A stretch of DNA of 64,000 bases from Ventricola sp017626895 (lineage in GTDB: Bacteria > Bacillota > Clostridia > Christensenellales > Aristaeellaceae). A model generated the notes under the pieces. It did not search any database and was not told the DNA's origin. It saw only the letters and a program-made list of their open reading frames with translations. The translations under genes were made by a program, and so were the position numbers. How positions within the stretch are numbered: position 1 is the stretch's first letter; each line of letters starts with the position of its first letter. Location of the stretch: positions 59,352-123,351 of the forward strand of contig JAGAHV010000159.1 of the NCBI GenBank assembly GCA_017626895.1. The letters are read 5' to 3'. Of this stretch, positions 1 through 9,060 are shown one piece after another.

Positions 1-1476
1 ATTGGCCGGCAGAGCATGAGAATATACATTGGCGACAGACCGGTTAAAGTCCCACTTCACGTATTCGATTCTGGCCTCATCCAGCACGGCACACATGGCC
101 TTATAGATGTAATCCACCACGTCCTCTCTGGACATGTCCAGCACCATCTGATTCCGTGACATCACCGGTTTCCGGTCCGGATCCGTGAGTGCCCAGTCCG
201 GATGTGCCCGGTAAAGATCCGAATCCTCACTGATCATCTCCGGTTCAAACCACAGGCCGAACTTCATTCCCATCTCATGCACCCGGTCAGAGAGCTCCCG
301 CATGCTGCATCCGAGCTTGCGTTCATTGACCACCCAGTCGCCCAGGCCCGAACTGTCATCATCCCGTTTGCCGAACCATCCATCGTCCAGTACCAGCATT
401 TCCATGCCCATCTCCCGGGCAGCACGGGCAAAATTCAGGATCTTCTCCGCGTCAAAATCAAAATAGGCTGCTTCCCAGCTGTTGATCAGAACAGGCCTGG
501 GCTGCCTCCAGCGGGCGGCAATCACCTGCTGGCGGAGAATATCATGATACTGACGGCTCAGGCCGTTCAGGCCCTGTGCACTGAATGACAGAATGACCTC
601 AGGCGTTTCAAAGGCCTCGCCCGGTGCCAGTGTCCAGGCAAATCCATCCGGGTGAATGCCCGACACAAGCCGGACACCACCGACCTGGTCCACCTCCATC
701 TCCTCCAGATGATTTCCGGAATACACCATCATGGCGCCATAGCACTCACCGACATTTTCCGTCGCATGCCGCTCACAAAGGATCACGAAAGGATTGCTGT
801 GATGACTGCTCATTCCCCGGCGGGAACCGAAAGAGACCACGCCCCTGGGCAGCGGCATGCGTTCCGGAATCCGCTCCATGCAGTGACGTCCGTGAAAATG
901 CAGCACATCATACTCCCCGAACGGGAAATCCAGACACGCAGAGGCTGCCTTCCGGATCACCATCTCCTGCCCGCTCCGGTTCAGCAGACGTACGGAACGG
1001 ACAAGGACATCCTGCGACGGAAAAACATGATACCGAAGCTCCGCTTCAAGACCAATCACCTTGTCCTGCAGGGTCACAATCAGGGTCTCCGTTTCATCGC
1101 TTTCCCTCACATAGGGCATCCCGGGAAGCGCTTTCCGTCCTTTCTCCGTCCGGGCCCCCGCAAACCGCAGGTCCACACTCCGGCTTCCGTTTGCACCGGT
1201 CACCTGGACCGCTGAAAGCCGGTAATCCCCCACTCCGCTTCCAGAATACTCCTGCGGCAGCTGGTCCAGGGAATAGGTGCGCTCATTCCGCATTTCATAC
1301 GGGTTTCCGGAAAAGCCCCGGTCTGCCGTCCGAACCAGATAACTCATGTCCTCATCTGTTTTCTGCCCATAGTACAGATGCAGAAGCACACCGCTGCTGT
1401 CTGCCTTCATCTGGTACAGTGTATGCGCCGTTGTCAGGGAAAAGACCCCGGTCCTTTCATTTACCTGGATGCTCAT
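1..1476 (-). CDS. Alpha-galactosidase, GH36 family (C-terminal part lies outside the window)
   Basis: Retaining alpha-galactosidase that releases terminal galactose from raffinose-type or other galacto-oligosaccharides. About 492 codons are present, and the reading frame stays open to the left edge. Seen: the N-terminal beta-sandwich region, the barrel motif LVLDDGWFGKRDDD (about residues 345-360), FGLWFEPEM, and KWDFNRS near the edge. The Asp of KWD is the family nucleophile; the acid/base Asp lies beyond the edge. GH36 enzymes are about 700-750 residues long, so roughly two thirds is here. No signal peptide is visible (the start reads MSIQVNERTG), so it is probably cytoplasmic. The ATG follows GAGGAG by about 10 bases. 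A promoter candidate about 205 bases upstream implies a long 5' leader. Confidence 0.93.
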   Translation of the reverse strand, partial: MSIQVNERTGVFSLTTAHTLYQMKADSSGVLLHLYYGQKTDEDMSYLVRTADRGFSGNPYEMRNERTYSLDQLPQEYSGSGVGDYRLSAVQVTGANGSRSVDLRFAGARTEKGRKALPGMPYVRESDETETLIVTLQDKVIGLEAELRYHVFPSQDVLVRSVRLLNRSGQEMVIRKAASACLDFPFGEYDVLHFHGRHCMERIPERMPLPRGVVSFGSRRGMSSHHSNPFVILCERHATENVGECYGAMMVYSGNHLEEMEVDQVGGVRLVSGIHPDGFAWTLAPGEAFETPEVILSFSAQGLNGLSRQYHDILRQQVIAARWRQPRPVLINSWEAAYFDFDAEKILNFARAAREMGMEMLVLDDGWFGKRDDDSSGLGDWVVNERKLGCSMRELSDRVHEMGMKFGLWFEPEMISEDSDLYRAHPDWALTDPDRKPVMSRNQMVLDMSREDVVDYIYKAMCAVLDEARIEYVKWDFNRSVANVYSHALPAN

Positions 1477-1680
1477 TGTAAATCTCAACTCCTCAATTAA
1501 TTTCGTTCATTAGATCGTATCTATGATCACCATTTTCCCTGAAGGAACGCACATCATCATCCTGATGCCGGTCACAGGAAAACGGCCCTCTCTTTTTGCT
1601 CATCATCTTTCCATCATCCGAAGCCGCGAATGACGCTTGCCCGTCATCCTCCGACTCTTCTGCCACATTCTTTTATCCAA

Positions 1681-1709
1681 ATTTTATCAGAATTTCGACG
1701 CCTGCTCAA
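1681..1709 (-). promoter_or_regulatory. Promoter candidate for the GH36 gene
   Basis: On the minus strand TTGAGC and TAAAAT are separated by 17 bases. It lies about 205 bases upstream of the alpha-galactosidase start, so the mRNA would have a leader of nearly 200 nt. No other gene in this orientation is close. Confidence 0.4.
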
Positions 1710-1825
1710 CCTGTTTTTATTTCCCGGTTCCCTGCAGATTGACCGCTCTCCGGCTGTGCCCTGGGTCCGTCCAAATCTGTTTGAGAGCCTTTTTCGCGAT
1801 TCCTTTCTGCAGACACATTCACGGC

Positions 1826-1854
1826 TTGACAACTTCCCTGCTTCAGGGCATACT
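1826..1854 (+). promoter_or_regulatory. Promoter candidate for the phosphopantetheinyl transferase
   Basis: A perfect TTGACA -35 and a weaker CATACT -10 are separated by 17 bases. The predicted leader to the transferase start is about 200 nt and contains the hairpin element at 1979-2051. The rest of the 1477-2062 interval has no convincing gene. Confidence 0.45.
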
Positions 1855-1978
1855 GTTCCGCAGCTTTGCAAACACCGCCAATGATCCCTGTCGCAGCCAG
1901 TGAATGTCGCGTTTCTGTCCGCCGTGGCATTTCCCGTCATTCGTCTGTTTTTCGCAGTGGCCGCGCCTGAGGAGCGGT

Positions 1979-2051
1979 CCTGTCCTGCAGCGACCGTTTG
2001 TCATACAGGGCCGGAACAAATCTGCTCCGGGAAAAGATCCGCATTGAGAGG
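1979..2051 (+). repeat. Leader element, copy 1 (before the phosphopantetheinyl transferase)
   Basis: About 73 bases that align over their whole length with 22021-22093, in front of the second esterase. Shared blocks include CTGTC, GCAGCGAC, GGGCC, GAACAAA, GCTCCGG, AAAGA and GCAT; by eye about three quarters of positions match. It sits in the 5' leader, just before the ribosome site. Function unknown; a structured RNA or a dispersed repeat are both possible. Confidence 0.5.
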
Positions 2052-2062
2052 GAGGAAGATAC

Positions 2063-2719
2063 ATGCACCAACCTGTTACCGTTTATGCACTTCATACCGC
2101 TGACATTCAGCAGATGGACTGGACACCGTTATATACGGCGATGCCGGAACGCATGAAGAAAGCGGAACGTTTCCGTTTTGAGAAAGATCGTCTTCTCTGT
2201 ATCGGCGCAGGACTGCTCCTGCTGCATGCTCTCCCGCTTCGCAATGAATCTGAACTGCAGACCGGTCCATACGGAAAACTGTTTGTTCCGGGAAAACGCT
2301 TTTTCAATCTTTCCCACAGCGGACACTGGTGCATTCTTGCAGCCGGCGATATGGAGATTGGCGCAGACATTGAAGAAATCCGTGAAAGCAATGTTTCCAT
2401 CGCCTCATCCATTTATTCTCCCCGGGAGATTGAATGGATGAATGAGCAGCCTCTGGACCGGTTTCATGTGCTCTGGACCTGGAAAGAAAGTGTCATGAAA
2501 GCGACCGGACTCGGTCTGAATCTTAACCCAAAATCCATTGATGTGCTTCCTTTCACCCAGGACAAACCGATTTTCCTGAATGGCCGTACCTGGTACGCAA
2601 AAAGCGGCAATATTCCCGGATACCGATACAGCCTCTGCACGGCTCACCCCATCGACAGCTGGAACTGGGTTGACGGTTCAGCCCTCATTCATCCGTCCGG
2701 TCAGGAGACGGCCAATTAG
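2063..2719 (+). CDS. 4'-phosphopantetheinyl transferase, Sfp type
   Basis: Transfers the phosphopantetheine arm of CoA onto the serine of a carrier-protein domain. The Sfp signature is complete: FNLSHSG (about residue 79), the metal-binding GADIEEI (about 98) and WTWKESVMKATGLGL (about 138), with the conserved W-x-x-K-E-S-x-x-K. At 218 residues it is normal length. Sfp-type enzymes usually act on secondary-metabolite carrier proteins, while AcpS (13930-14316 in this window) serves fatty-acid synthesis; having both suggests a non-ribosomal peptide, polyketide or D-alanyl-type client elsewhere. The ATG follows GGGAGGAAGATAC. The gene stands alone between its own promoter and terminator. Confidence 0.93.
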   Translation: MHQPVTVYALHTADIQQMDWTPLYTAMPERMKKAERFRFEKDRLLCIGAGLLLLHALPLRNESELQTGPYGKLFVPGKRFFNLSHSGHWCILAAGDMEIGADIEEIRESNVSIASSIYSPREIEWMNEQPLDRFHVLWTWKESVMKATGLGLNLNPKSIDVLPFTQDKPIFLNGRTWYAKSGNIPGYRYSLCTAHPIDSWNWVDGSALIHPSGQETAN

Positions 2720-2746
2720 CCGTAACCCGACCGCTTCACCGTACAC

Positions 2747-2773
2747 AAAAAGCATGCCCGCGGGCATGCTTTT
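2747..2773 (+). terminator. Rho-independent terminator after the phosphopantetheinyl transferase
   Basis: Perfect palindrome AAAAGCATGCCCG/CGGGCATGCTTTT about 30 bases after the stop codon; it can act on both strands. Confidence 0.75.
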
Positions 2774-3094
2774 CTCGTTAAAATTCCTATTCGTTCAGGG
2801 TGACATCTTCGCCAGTTTAAAACCTCCTGAATTTATTCGACGACTGCCGAATAAATCATTTCCATTATAAACCGGTCTCCGGCTGTATCCGGCAGACGTT
2901 ACAGATACCCAGATCTGGCCATTCTTTCCTGCTTTGCCGGACTTTAAACCCCTGCTTAATTTAATCCCTGTTTCGACGAAATTTTCAAAAAGGGCAATAT
3001 TTGTTTTTAAGTTTTTTTAATTCGGTCTGCCTGTCTCCCGGCAGATTCGGAGAAACGGCGTCATCTGAGAATGGATGTATACCGGGATGACTGT
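2774..3094. other. Gene-free interval between convergent genes
   Basis: About 320 AT-rich bases between two convergent stop codons. A short TCTGCC/GGCAGA inverted repeat is present around 3030-3050, but the T tract lies on the wrong side for the minus-strand gene. I see no gene or RNA signature. Confidence 0.5.
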
Positions 3095-5179
3095 TCACTT
3101 TTCCGACCCGATGGTCATCGTGCCGGCATAGTCGTAAACAGCGGAATCCAGGTCGAGCACCAACGCCGGGATGATGGCCGCATCCGCGCAGGTCACCAGA
3201 ATTCCACGGTTGAACATGCAGCCGTTTTCATCCACGTAAACCACATTGGAATGGGTATATCCGGTGGTGCGGGTGATCCAGAAACCGTTTCCCGCTACAG
3301 GCTCCTCCGAGGCGTTCCAGGCGCCGCTGTGCAGCGCATAATCCGTTGGCGTAAACTGTTTTGCCCGATCATGCACCTCATCCCGGGGGCTGAATCCATG
3401 GATCTTTGAACTGTCATACATGAAAAGCTCCGATTCAGCGAGAATGAACACCCGGTCCTTCGTTTCCTTTCCGGAATCCATGCCAAAGTAATAGTTGCTT
3501 TCGTTTCGTACAGGGTTTTCAAGGATTGCCGCCTGTTCCTCCGCTGCAAATGCCCGGTCAAGGAAATTATCCGTTTCCGCCGAATAATCTGCTGCGGATT
3601 TGTTGGCCTCCGGACCATATCCGTTCAGCCAGCTGCGAAGCGTGCAGTTTTCCCAGCTCACATCCTGCTGATCCTTCTGGAACGGCTGGCAGTCAAGGGC
3701 CTCATCTGCCAGCAAAAGTGCGGTCCCGTCCCTGATCTCAAGCACCCGCCACAGGATCGGTTCCCTGATGAAATAGCGGTAGTTTTTGTTTCCCGTCTCC
3801 TCCCCAAAACGGCTCACGCGAAAATAGCAAACACCGTCCCGTTCCCATTCATCCGCCTCCCACGCAGCCTCTTCCAGTGCCGCATATAGCGCCGGATCCA
3901 CAATCGGATCCCCGTCAGCTTCCTCCGCGGTTTTCACAATCTCCGTCTGGGGATAGTGTCCGAAACGGACAAGCGAATACGTTACCCGTTTTCCGTCCGG
4001 TTCATCCGGGTCTGCCTCCACCACCGGATTTCTGATCTGTTTTCTGAGGTTTTCCCCGGATTGTTCCGGCAGAGGCTTTTTGATGATATCCCGGGAGGTG
4101 GTCCATCCTGCCGGCTCTATATCCGCTGTATCCAACCGGATCCAGAGGGCCGGAAGAATCCCGGCATCGTTACAGGTGGCCATGGTGCCGCGCTGGTAGA
4201 TGTATCCAAAATCACAGATGTACGAGACGCTTTCAGGTGTATACCCGTTTGTGCGCATGAACCAGAAGCTGTTTCCTCTGTAATCCTTCACCGGAGACCA
4301 CCAGGCACCCCTGCATTTCGCGTACAGGGTCGAGCAAAAGCGCTTGGCCGGATCATCCTTCCCGCTGGCCGCGTAAAAACCATGTTCTGTCGCGGTTTCC
4401 GTTCCGAAAACCTCCTCATTGGAAAGCAGAAAAATCCGGTCTTCCGTTGTCTCTCCGCAGTCGGTATGATATGCCGCGTTGGCATGATTTACCACCTGCA
4501 CCGGCAGCACTGATTCCTGCTGGGAGCGCGTAAACGCCCTGTCCAGGAATCCCTTTCCCTGATAATCAATACCGGCGGCATTTTCCGTTCCCGGCAGACC
4601 GTTCAGCCAGCTTCTGACCGTGGAACTGCCCCAGTTTACCGTACCGTCTTCCGCGTGATAGGGCTGACAGTCCAGCAGCCGGTCCGCCATCAGAAGGGCT
4701 CTGTCCGCCTCAATGTCAATGATCCGCCAGCGGATCGGATCGTAGCGGAAATAATGAAACTCCTCCGTCCCCCAGCGATAATGACCGGCACTGTCCATAG
4801 CACTGTTCACCGCATCCCGGCGGCTCATCCGCAGATAGCGGATTCCGTCGATCGTCGTTTCATTCTCCGTCCAGGAGGCATTGAGCAGCCGCAGATACAG
4901 TTTTGGGTCCACCAAAACGTCCCCCTCCTGAACGGCATATTCATCCACCGCTGAAAAGTCCGAGGGAACGATTTCCGTCTGAGGATACTCGCCGAAAGTA
5001 ATGCAGCACCATTTTGTGACCTGACCGGTCGAAAGACCGGCATCCGCTTGCACAACTGGCTCAGCCAAATGAAGCTCGGCTGGTTTCGCTATCGCTTCCG
5101 CATACGCCGCGGCATGCAGAACCAACATGAGCAGGCAAAGTCCGAGCACCAGAAAACGGGAAGTTTTATCTTGCCTCAT
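3095..5179 (-). CDS. Exported protein with two tandem DUF6273-type domains
   Basis: 694 residues. A signal peptide (LVLGLCLLMLVLHAAAYAEA, about residues 10-29) is followed by two copies of the same domain, about residues 55-360 and 395-690. Each copy has the landmarks FGEYPQTE or FGHYPQTE, a P-I-(R/L)-WR-(I/V) block, ALLxADxxLDCQP, a VRSWLNG or LRSWLNG block, DRIFLLS or DRVFILA, FW(F/I)xRTxGYT and an (L/I)xPALW-like end. This matches the DUF6273 type common in gut Clostridia; no biochemical role is established that I know of. The same double unit ends the TIR protein at 25888-28200. The start is supported by GAGAGGAAACCT. It is monocistronic after the M13 peptidase terminator. Secreted or wall-held location is inference. 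Confidence 0.82.
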   Translation of the reverse strand: MRQDKTSRFLVLGLCLLMLVLHAAAYAEAIAKPAELHLAEPVVQADAGLSTGQVTKWCCITFGEYPQTEIVPSDFSAVDEYAVQEGDVLVDPKLYLRLLNASWTENETTIDGIRYLRMSRRDAVNSAMDSAGHYRWGTEEFHYFRYDPIRWRIIDIEADRALLMADRLLDCQPYHAEDGTVNWGSSTVRSWLNGLPGTENAAGIDYQGKGFLDRAFTRSQQESVLPVQVVNHANAAYHTDCGETTEDRIFLLSNEEVFGTETATEHGFYAASGKDDPAKRFCSTLYAKCRGAWWSPVKDYRGNSFWFMRTNGYTPESVSYICDFGYIYQRGTMATCNDAGILPALWIRLDTADIEPAGWTTSRDIIKKPLPEQSGENLRKQIRNPVVEADPDEPDGKRVTYSLVRFGHYPQTEIVKTAEEADGDPIVDPALYAALEEAAWEADEWERDGVCYFRVSRFGEETGNKNYRYFIREPILWRVLEIRDGTALLLADEALDCQPFQKDQQDVSWENCTLRSWLNGYGPEANKSAADYSAETDNFLDRAFAAEEQAAILENPVRNESNYYFGMDSGKETKDRVFILAESELFMYDSSKIHGFSPRDEVHDRAKQFTPTDYALHSGAWNASEEPVAGNGFWITRTTGYTHSNVVYVDENGCMFNRGILVTCADAAIIPALVLDLDSAVYDYAGTMTIGSEK

Positions 5180-5220
5180 AGGTTTCCTCTCAATTCATCA
5201 TTCACGGGAACAATCGCCCG

Positions 5221-5261
5221 AAAACAAGGAAGCAGCCCGGGACAATTCCCAGACTGCTTCC
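5221..5261 (-). terminator. Terminator after the M13 metallopeptidase
   Basis: On the minus strand a GGAAGCAG/CTGCTTCC stem with a nested GGG/CCC stem is followed by TTGTTTT, about 50 bases after the peptidase stop. Confidence 0.65.
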
Positions 5262-5312
5262 TCATGCAGAAACGAGCATTGCCCGAGGGAACTCAGCTGT
5301 ACGAGATCCTGA

Positions 5313-7358
5313 TCACCAGACCAGAACCCGATCCTCAGGATTCAGATACATGCCGTCACCCTCAACAATATCAAAGGTTTCAAGGAATTCATCAAACTGC
5401 TGCACCGTAACATTTGTCCGCAGATAGGACAGCGGATGCGGATCCTGCATCAGCTGGTAATATTCTGTTTCCCTTGTGTTGATTCGTGCCCAGACTTTCG
5501 CATAGGACTCAAAGAACCGGCGATAATCCACATTCTCCTTTTGGGAAAGCAGGCCGAGCATGCACTTCATTCCCGCCATATCAGCGATTGCCTCTCCCTG
5601 AATGTTGGCCCCCTGAACCTTATATCCGCCAAATGCCGTCATGGAATTATAGTAGTCAATCAGTTTCTGCGCACGGCCAAGAAACGCCGCATAATCCTCT
5701 TTCGTCCACCAGTCATTCAGGGCACCCGTGGCATCAAACTGCGCACCGCTGGTATCAAAAGCATGAGAGATTTCATGTCCTATCACGCACCCGATTCCGG
5801 CATACAATTCCTCTGTGGTCATATTCTCCCGATAAAACACACCGCCCAGAATCCCGCGGATGATGTTAATCGAGTTTTCCAGCGGCTCATAATAAGCATT
5901 GGTCTCCAGAATATCAAAGTTCCAGAGATCATGGTCCACCTTTGTGTTGAGCAGGCTTGCATTATATGCCTTTTCAAATTTACGGATGGCATTCACACTG
6001 TCATAGAATCCCAGTCCTTTCAGGGACAATCCGCTGTAGTCACGCCATTTTTCCGGATAGACCGCATTAATCCTGATCGCATCCAGCTTTTCAACTGCCT
6101 TTTTTCTTGTTTCATCAGAAAGCCACTCCTCCGTACTCAGGAGCTCACGGTAATAGGCAATGCTCTCCTCACAGATACGGGTAACTTTCTCTTTCATCTT
6201 TGTCGAATCATACTTGGCAAGGAAAGCCCGGTTCATCGGCGTCGTCAGTGTGCTGCACACGATCGCATAGGCCGTTTCCTCATCCGGCCGTGAACCGGTG
6301 CTGCCGCTACGCATGTTGTTGGCTTCAGTCAACAGATCATAACATTCTTTGTCCAGCGTGCCCAAATGGTCCAGAGCCGCACAGGTAATCAGGTAGTTTT
6401 TAAACTTTTCCAGATGGTCCTCCGTGTAGATCTCGTCGAGTTTCTGCACATACGCCGGTTCACTCACAAGGCAGCGCTTTGCATGTCCATATCCCTGGGC
6501 ACTGACAATGTCAAAAATCGGATAGTTCCTGCAGAGTGCCCACGCCTCCTCCGCATTCATCTCATTATTGGTGCGCTTATCGTGATCCGGCGAAAGATGG
6601 TCAGCAGATGTCATGATGGCACCGGCCAGTTCTGTCTCAAGTGCCAGGGCACTTTCCCAGATTTTCCCTGCTTCCTCCACGGTAACCCCCAGTTTCGGCA
6701 TTACCTTTTCCAGCAGTTTCCGATAGGCGGCCTCATTTCGTTCACCCATCTCTGTACGGGTCTTATACTCCGCGGAATCCGCCAGCAACAGGCCCAGCGG
6801 GTCTATACTGAGCAGATACGTCTCGGGATCATTCTTGCCAACCGTTGCCTCAACAGAAATGAATTGTTTCACAATTGAGTCTGTGTCGCAAAACAGGGCT
6901 GTCAGCTCATCCATATTGGAAACCGCCTGAATGGACTCGATTGCCTTCCTGATTGGTTCGACACCAAGGGCATTTCGGGCATCCCAGTCAAGAATTGCCT
7001 CGTACATTCCCTGTACAAGCTCTACGTCTTCACCCTGCAGCGTCTTATCTGTCAGCACGTCCATGCCCATTTTACGGATCTCATCCGAAACAGCCATGAA
7101 GGACGATTCAGTTCCGTATCCGGGACGAATCTTCACTGCTTTCGCCCAGTCATAGTTGACATACAGCTGCAGATCATCTATCGGATTTGCCGGTCTCTCT
7201 GTTACTTTGGCCACATTTTCACTCAGATCATAGTCTACCCATGGACTTCCGTCGTCCAGTTTTCCCTCTGCGGCTACCACAGCAGTCAGCATTGTGAGTA
7301 ATGCTGCCAGCAGCAGTACGCCTGCCCTTTCCCATTTATCCATGCGATGTGTTCTCAT
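5313..7358 (-). CDS. M13 (neprilysin-type) zinc metallopeptidase, exported
   Basis: 681 residues, full length for bacterial M13 peptidases (PepO type), which cut small peptides. Seen: a signal sequence or N-anchor at about 12-30 (GVLLLAALLTMLTAVVAAEG), the NAYYEP...NSINI segment, the zinc site GHEISHAFD at about 525 (HExxH), the third-ligand motif GEAIADMAG, and the family C-terminus ending NPEDRVLVW. The usual C-terminal C-x-W motif is V-L-V-W here, so that cysteine is absent. It probably works outside the membrane on oligopeptides. The start is fixed by GGAGGTATGT and by the promoter at 7394-7422. Confidence 0.95.
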   Translation of the reverse strand: MRTHRMDKWERAGVLLLAALLTMLTAVVAAEGKLDDGSPWVDYDLSENVAKVTERPANPIDDLQLYVNYDWAKAVKIRPGYGTESSFMAVSDEIRKMGMDVLTDKTLQGEDVELVQGMYEAILDWDARNALGVEPIRKAIESIQAVSNMDELTALFCDTDSIVKQFISVEATVGKNDPETYLLSIDPLGLLLADSAEYKTRTEMGERNEAAYRKLLEKVMPKLGVTVEEAGKIWESALALETELAGAIMTSADHLSPDHDKRTNNEMNAEEAWALCRNYPIFDIVSAQGYGHAKRCLVSEPAYVQKLDEIYTEDHLEKFKNYLITCAALDHLGTLDKECYDLLTEANNMRSGSTGSRPDEETAYAIVCSTLTTPMNRAFLAKYDSTKMKEKVTRICEESIAYYRELLSTEEWLSDETRKKAVEKLDAIRINAVYPEKWRDYSGLSLKGLGFYDSVNAIRKFEKAYNASLLNTKVDHDLWNFDILETNAYYEPLENSINIIRGILGGVFYRENMTTEELYAGIGCVIGHEISHAFDTSGAQFDATGALNDWWTKEDYAAFLGRAQKLIDYYNSMTAFGGYKVQGANIQGEAIADMAGMKCMLGLLSQKENVDYRRFFESYAKVWARINTRETEYYQLMQDPHPLSYLRTNVTVQQFDEFLETFDIVEGDGMYLNPEDRVLVW

Positions 7359-7393
7359 ACATACCTCCTGAAAACGGTTTTATTGTCGATCAA

Positions 7394-7422
7394 ATTATAC
7401 CAAGTACCATCCGATTCAGCAA
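7394..7422 (-). promoter_or_regulatory. Promoter of the M13 peptidase gene
   Basis: TTGCTG and TATAAT separated by 17 bases on the minus strand, about 36 bases before the start codon. Confidence 0.65.
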
Positions 7423-7538
7423 GTAAAGAAACAACGCTCATAGCCTGCTCCAGGGATCATCCGCGTTCATCCCCGGCAGAATCGAAATCCGGCACTGACC
7501 GGCTGCCGATTTGGTCCCTGAACTTCTTCACAGACGAT

Positions 7539-7582
7539 AAACCCCGACTGCGGATTTCCTCGGTCTGGCAGTCGGGGTTTTG
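7539..7582 (-). terminator. Terminator after the TetR/methyltransferase/ATC-hydrolase operon
   Basis: AAACCCCGACTGC pairs with GCAGTCGGGGTTT around a 16-base loop, immediately after the ATC-hydrolase stop. The U tract on the minus strand is short. Confidence 0.55.
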
Positions 7583-7588
7583 TCTATC

Positions 7589-8218
7589 CTATTCATTTTC
7601 TCCGGTGTCTCTCCGATATCGAAAATCGCATCGGTCATGGCCTGTACACAGTGTCCCGTGACGCTTAAACCGGAGGCCCGGCAGATCAGCACTCTCTACC
7701 TCATCAAAATGACAGAAAATCGGTCCGAGCTCCGGACACCCGTTGACAGCAAAAAGGCGATGATACGGGCATTCTGTCACATCAAACCCAAAGCCATTTT
7801 TTCCGCAGTCCACCGGTCTGACGGCAAAGCCTTTTCCATTTCCCATCGCCATAACCCTTGGAGCAAGTGCACGCACCGCCCGAAATGCACCGGGGAAAGC
7901 CATCACGCGGCGCATCATTTTATTTGCTTTCCTGCCAGCCTCAACAAGACACCTGTCCATTTCAGCAAGGAGTTTCCTCTGACCGCCCGGTGTTTCCGTC
8001 CTGTACAGGGCAATCGCCGTGTATAAATCGCTCATCAGGTAATGCATCAGGAAGTAGGCCGGCCCAGCCGACAGATTGGCACGCTGCCCGGGATTCTCCT
8101 CAATCAGGCGCCTGACAGACTCATCAATTCGCTTCAGCCGGTCACCAGGCAATGTGCGCAGAATCGGAGTAAAATCATTATGCCTGAGCATATCACGGGA
8201 AATAAACCGCCGGCCCAT
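7589..8218 (-). CDS. L-2-amino-thiazoline-4-carboxylate hydrolase family protein
   Basis: 209 residues. The pattern near the end, ECPYHRLF, ELGPIFCHFDEV, then LCTGHDRCDFRYRR with conserved Cys, His and Cys-Asp-Phe, fits the ATC-hydrolase family, named for a Pseudomonas enzyme of the thiazoline-to-cysteine route. Most Clostridia members have no proven substrate, so the name is family-level only. Its ATG overlaps the upstream methyltransferase stop (TGATG), so the two are translationally coupled; a GTG one codon earlier is an alternative start. It is the last gene of a TetR-led operon and ends at a terminator. Confidence 0.8.
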   Translation of the reverse strand: MGRRFISRDMLRHNDFTPILRTLPGDRLKRIDESVRRLIEENPGQRANLSAGPAYFLMHYLMSDLYTAIALYRTETPGGQRKLLAEMDRCLVEAGRKANKMMRRVMAFPGAFRAVRALAPRVMAMGNGKGFAVRPVDCGKNGFGFDVTECPYHRLFAVNGCPELGPIFCHFDEVESADLPGLRFKRHGTLCTGHDRCDFRYRRDTGENE

Positions 8219-9060
8219 CACTTTTTAAAATCGATCACATCGAGCTGTGACATGCCTGTTTTATCTGCCAAAGGTGCCATCAGCCTGTACAGGATTCCGA
8301 AGCGCCGGTCCGGTTTGATATACCCCGTTGACATTTTCTTCCACTGTACACGGGCAAAGCGATCACTCCAGCTTTTCAGTTCTTCCTCCGGTTTGTCCAG
8401 CGCAATATTCGTGCTGATGTCAATTCCGGAAGCCTTGAGCGCTTTCAGGTCCACATCCTTCCCTTTCTGATTCTGACCGTCAAAAGCAATCCGCCCGCCG
8501 GGAAACTGCTCAGCCATTGCCACAAACAACCGCCTGACGTCCTCCTTTTTGAAATAAAGGAACACCCCGGAAGCGATAAACACCACTCCCTCTTCCGGAC
8601 GGAACCCGATCTGTTCGAACCAGGAATAGTCATTCAGATCGGAGGCAATGTTCTTCTCCCTCTCCGTTGAGGGAATCAGCTGCTCCCTGAGCTCAATCAC
8701 ATTCGGGAAATCAACGTTTGCAAACCGGCAGGTACCATTGTCCGCCTGATGCCCCGCGGTATCAAGGCCGCATCCCAGATTGACCACCAGCGCTTTCGGA
8801 TGATCCTTCAGATAATCCCGGATCTCCCATACCAGCGCTGCCTGACGGGTCGCAGCCGCCAGCGAGGCAATCTTCCCTTTAACTCCACCGGCCGCTTTTT
8901 CAAGGGGAGAGAAATCGTAGTCCACCCGATCCATAATCTGCTGCACGTCCTGGTCCTTGAAGATATCCGGATAATTTCTGACCGCTCAGGCTTTCCCAAA
9001 AAGAGGGAGCACCAGTGTTTCCTGAACGCTGTTTTTCTCTATTCTGATTTTTTGACTCAT
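8218..9060 (-). CDS. LCM-type SAM-dependent methyltransferase, interrupted by an in-frame TGA
   Basis: Leucine carboxyl methyltransferase (PPM1/LCM) family; the substrate in bacteria is unknown. SAM-binding VNLGCGLDTAG, then NVDFPNVIELRE and VVFIASGVFLYF are clear. Reading from the ATG at 9060, which overlaps the TetR stop as ATGA, gives MSQKIRIEKNSVQETLVLPL and then FGKA, a typical family N-terminus, followed by a TGA codon (8986-8988). The same frame continues at once with AVRNYPDIFKDQDVQQIMD, also typical. So the gene is intact except for one stop codon. Translation could restart at the GTG at 8946, losing about 38 residues, or the gene may be a recent pseudogene. TGA acts as a normal stop elsewhere in the window. 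The downstream ATC-hydrolase is coupled by TGATG. Confidence 0.8.

Noticed and set aside
624..1481. Long plus-strand open frame rich in Pro, Ser and His
   Set aside because: It is the shadow of the minus-strand GH36 gene; the composition is that of an out-of-frame reading, and GH36 motifs are clear on the other strand.
1644..1940. Small Arg/Cys-rich minus-strand frame in the 1477-2062 interval
   Set aside because: No ribosome site, overlaps promoter candidates of both neighbours, and no recognisable family.
3001..3060. Terminator for the double-DUF6273 gene
   Set aside because: The TCTGCC/GGCAGA stem has its T tract on the wrong side for the minus-strand transcript.
8900..8985. SECIS element after the in-frame TGA of the methyltransferase
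   Set aside because: No stable stem with a suitable loop was seen directly after the TGA by eye; folding software would be needed to exclude it.
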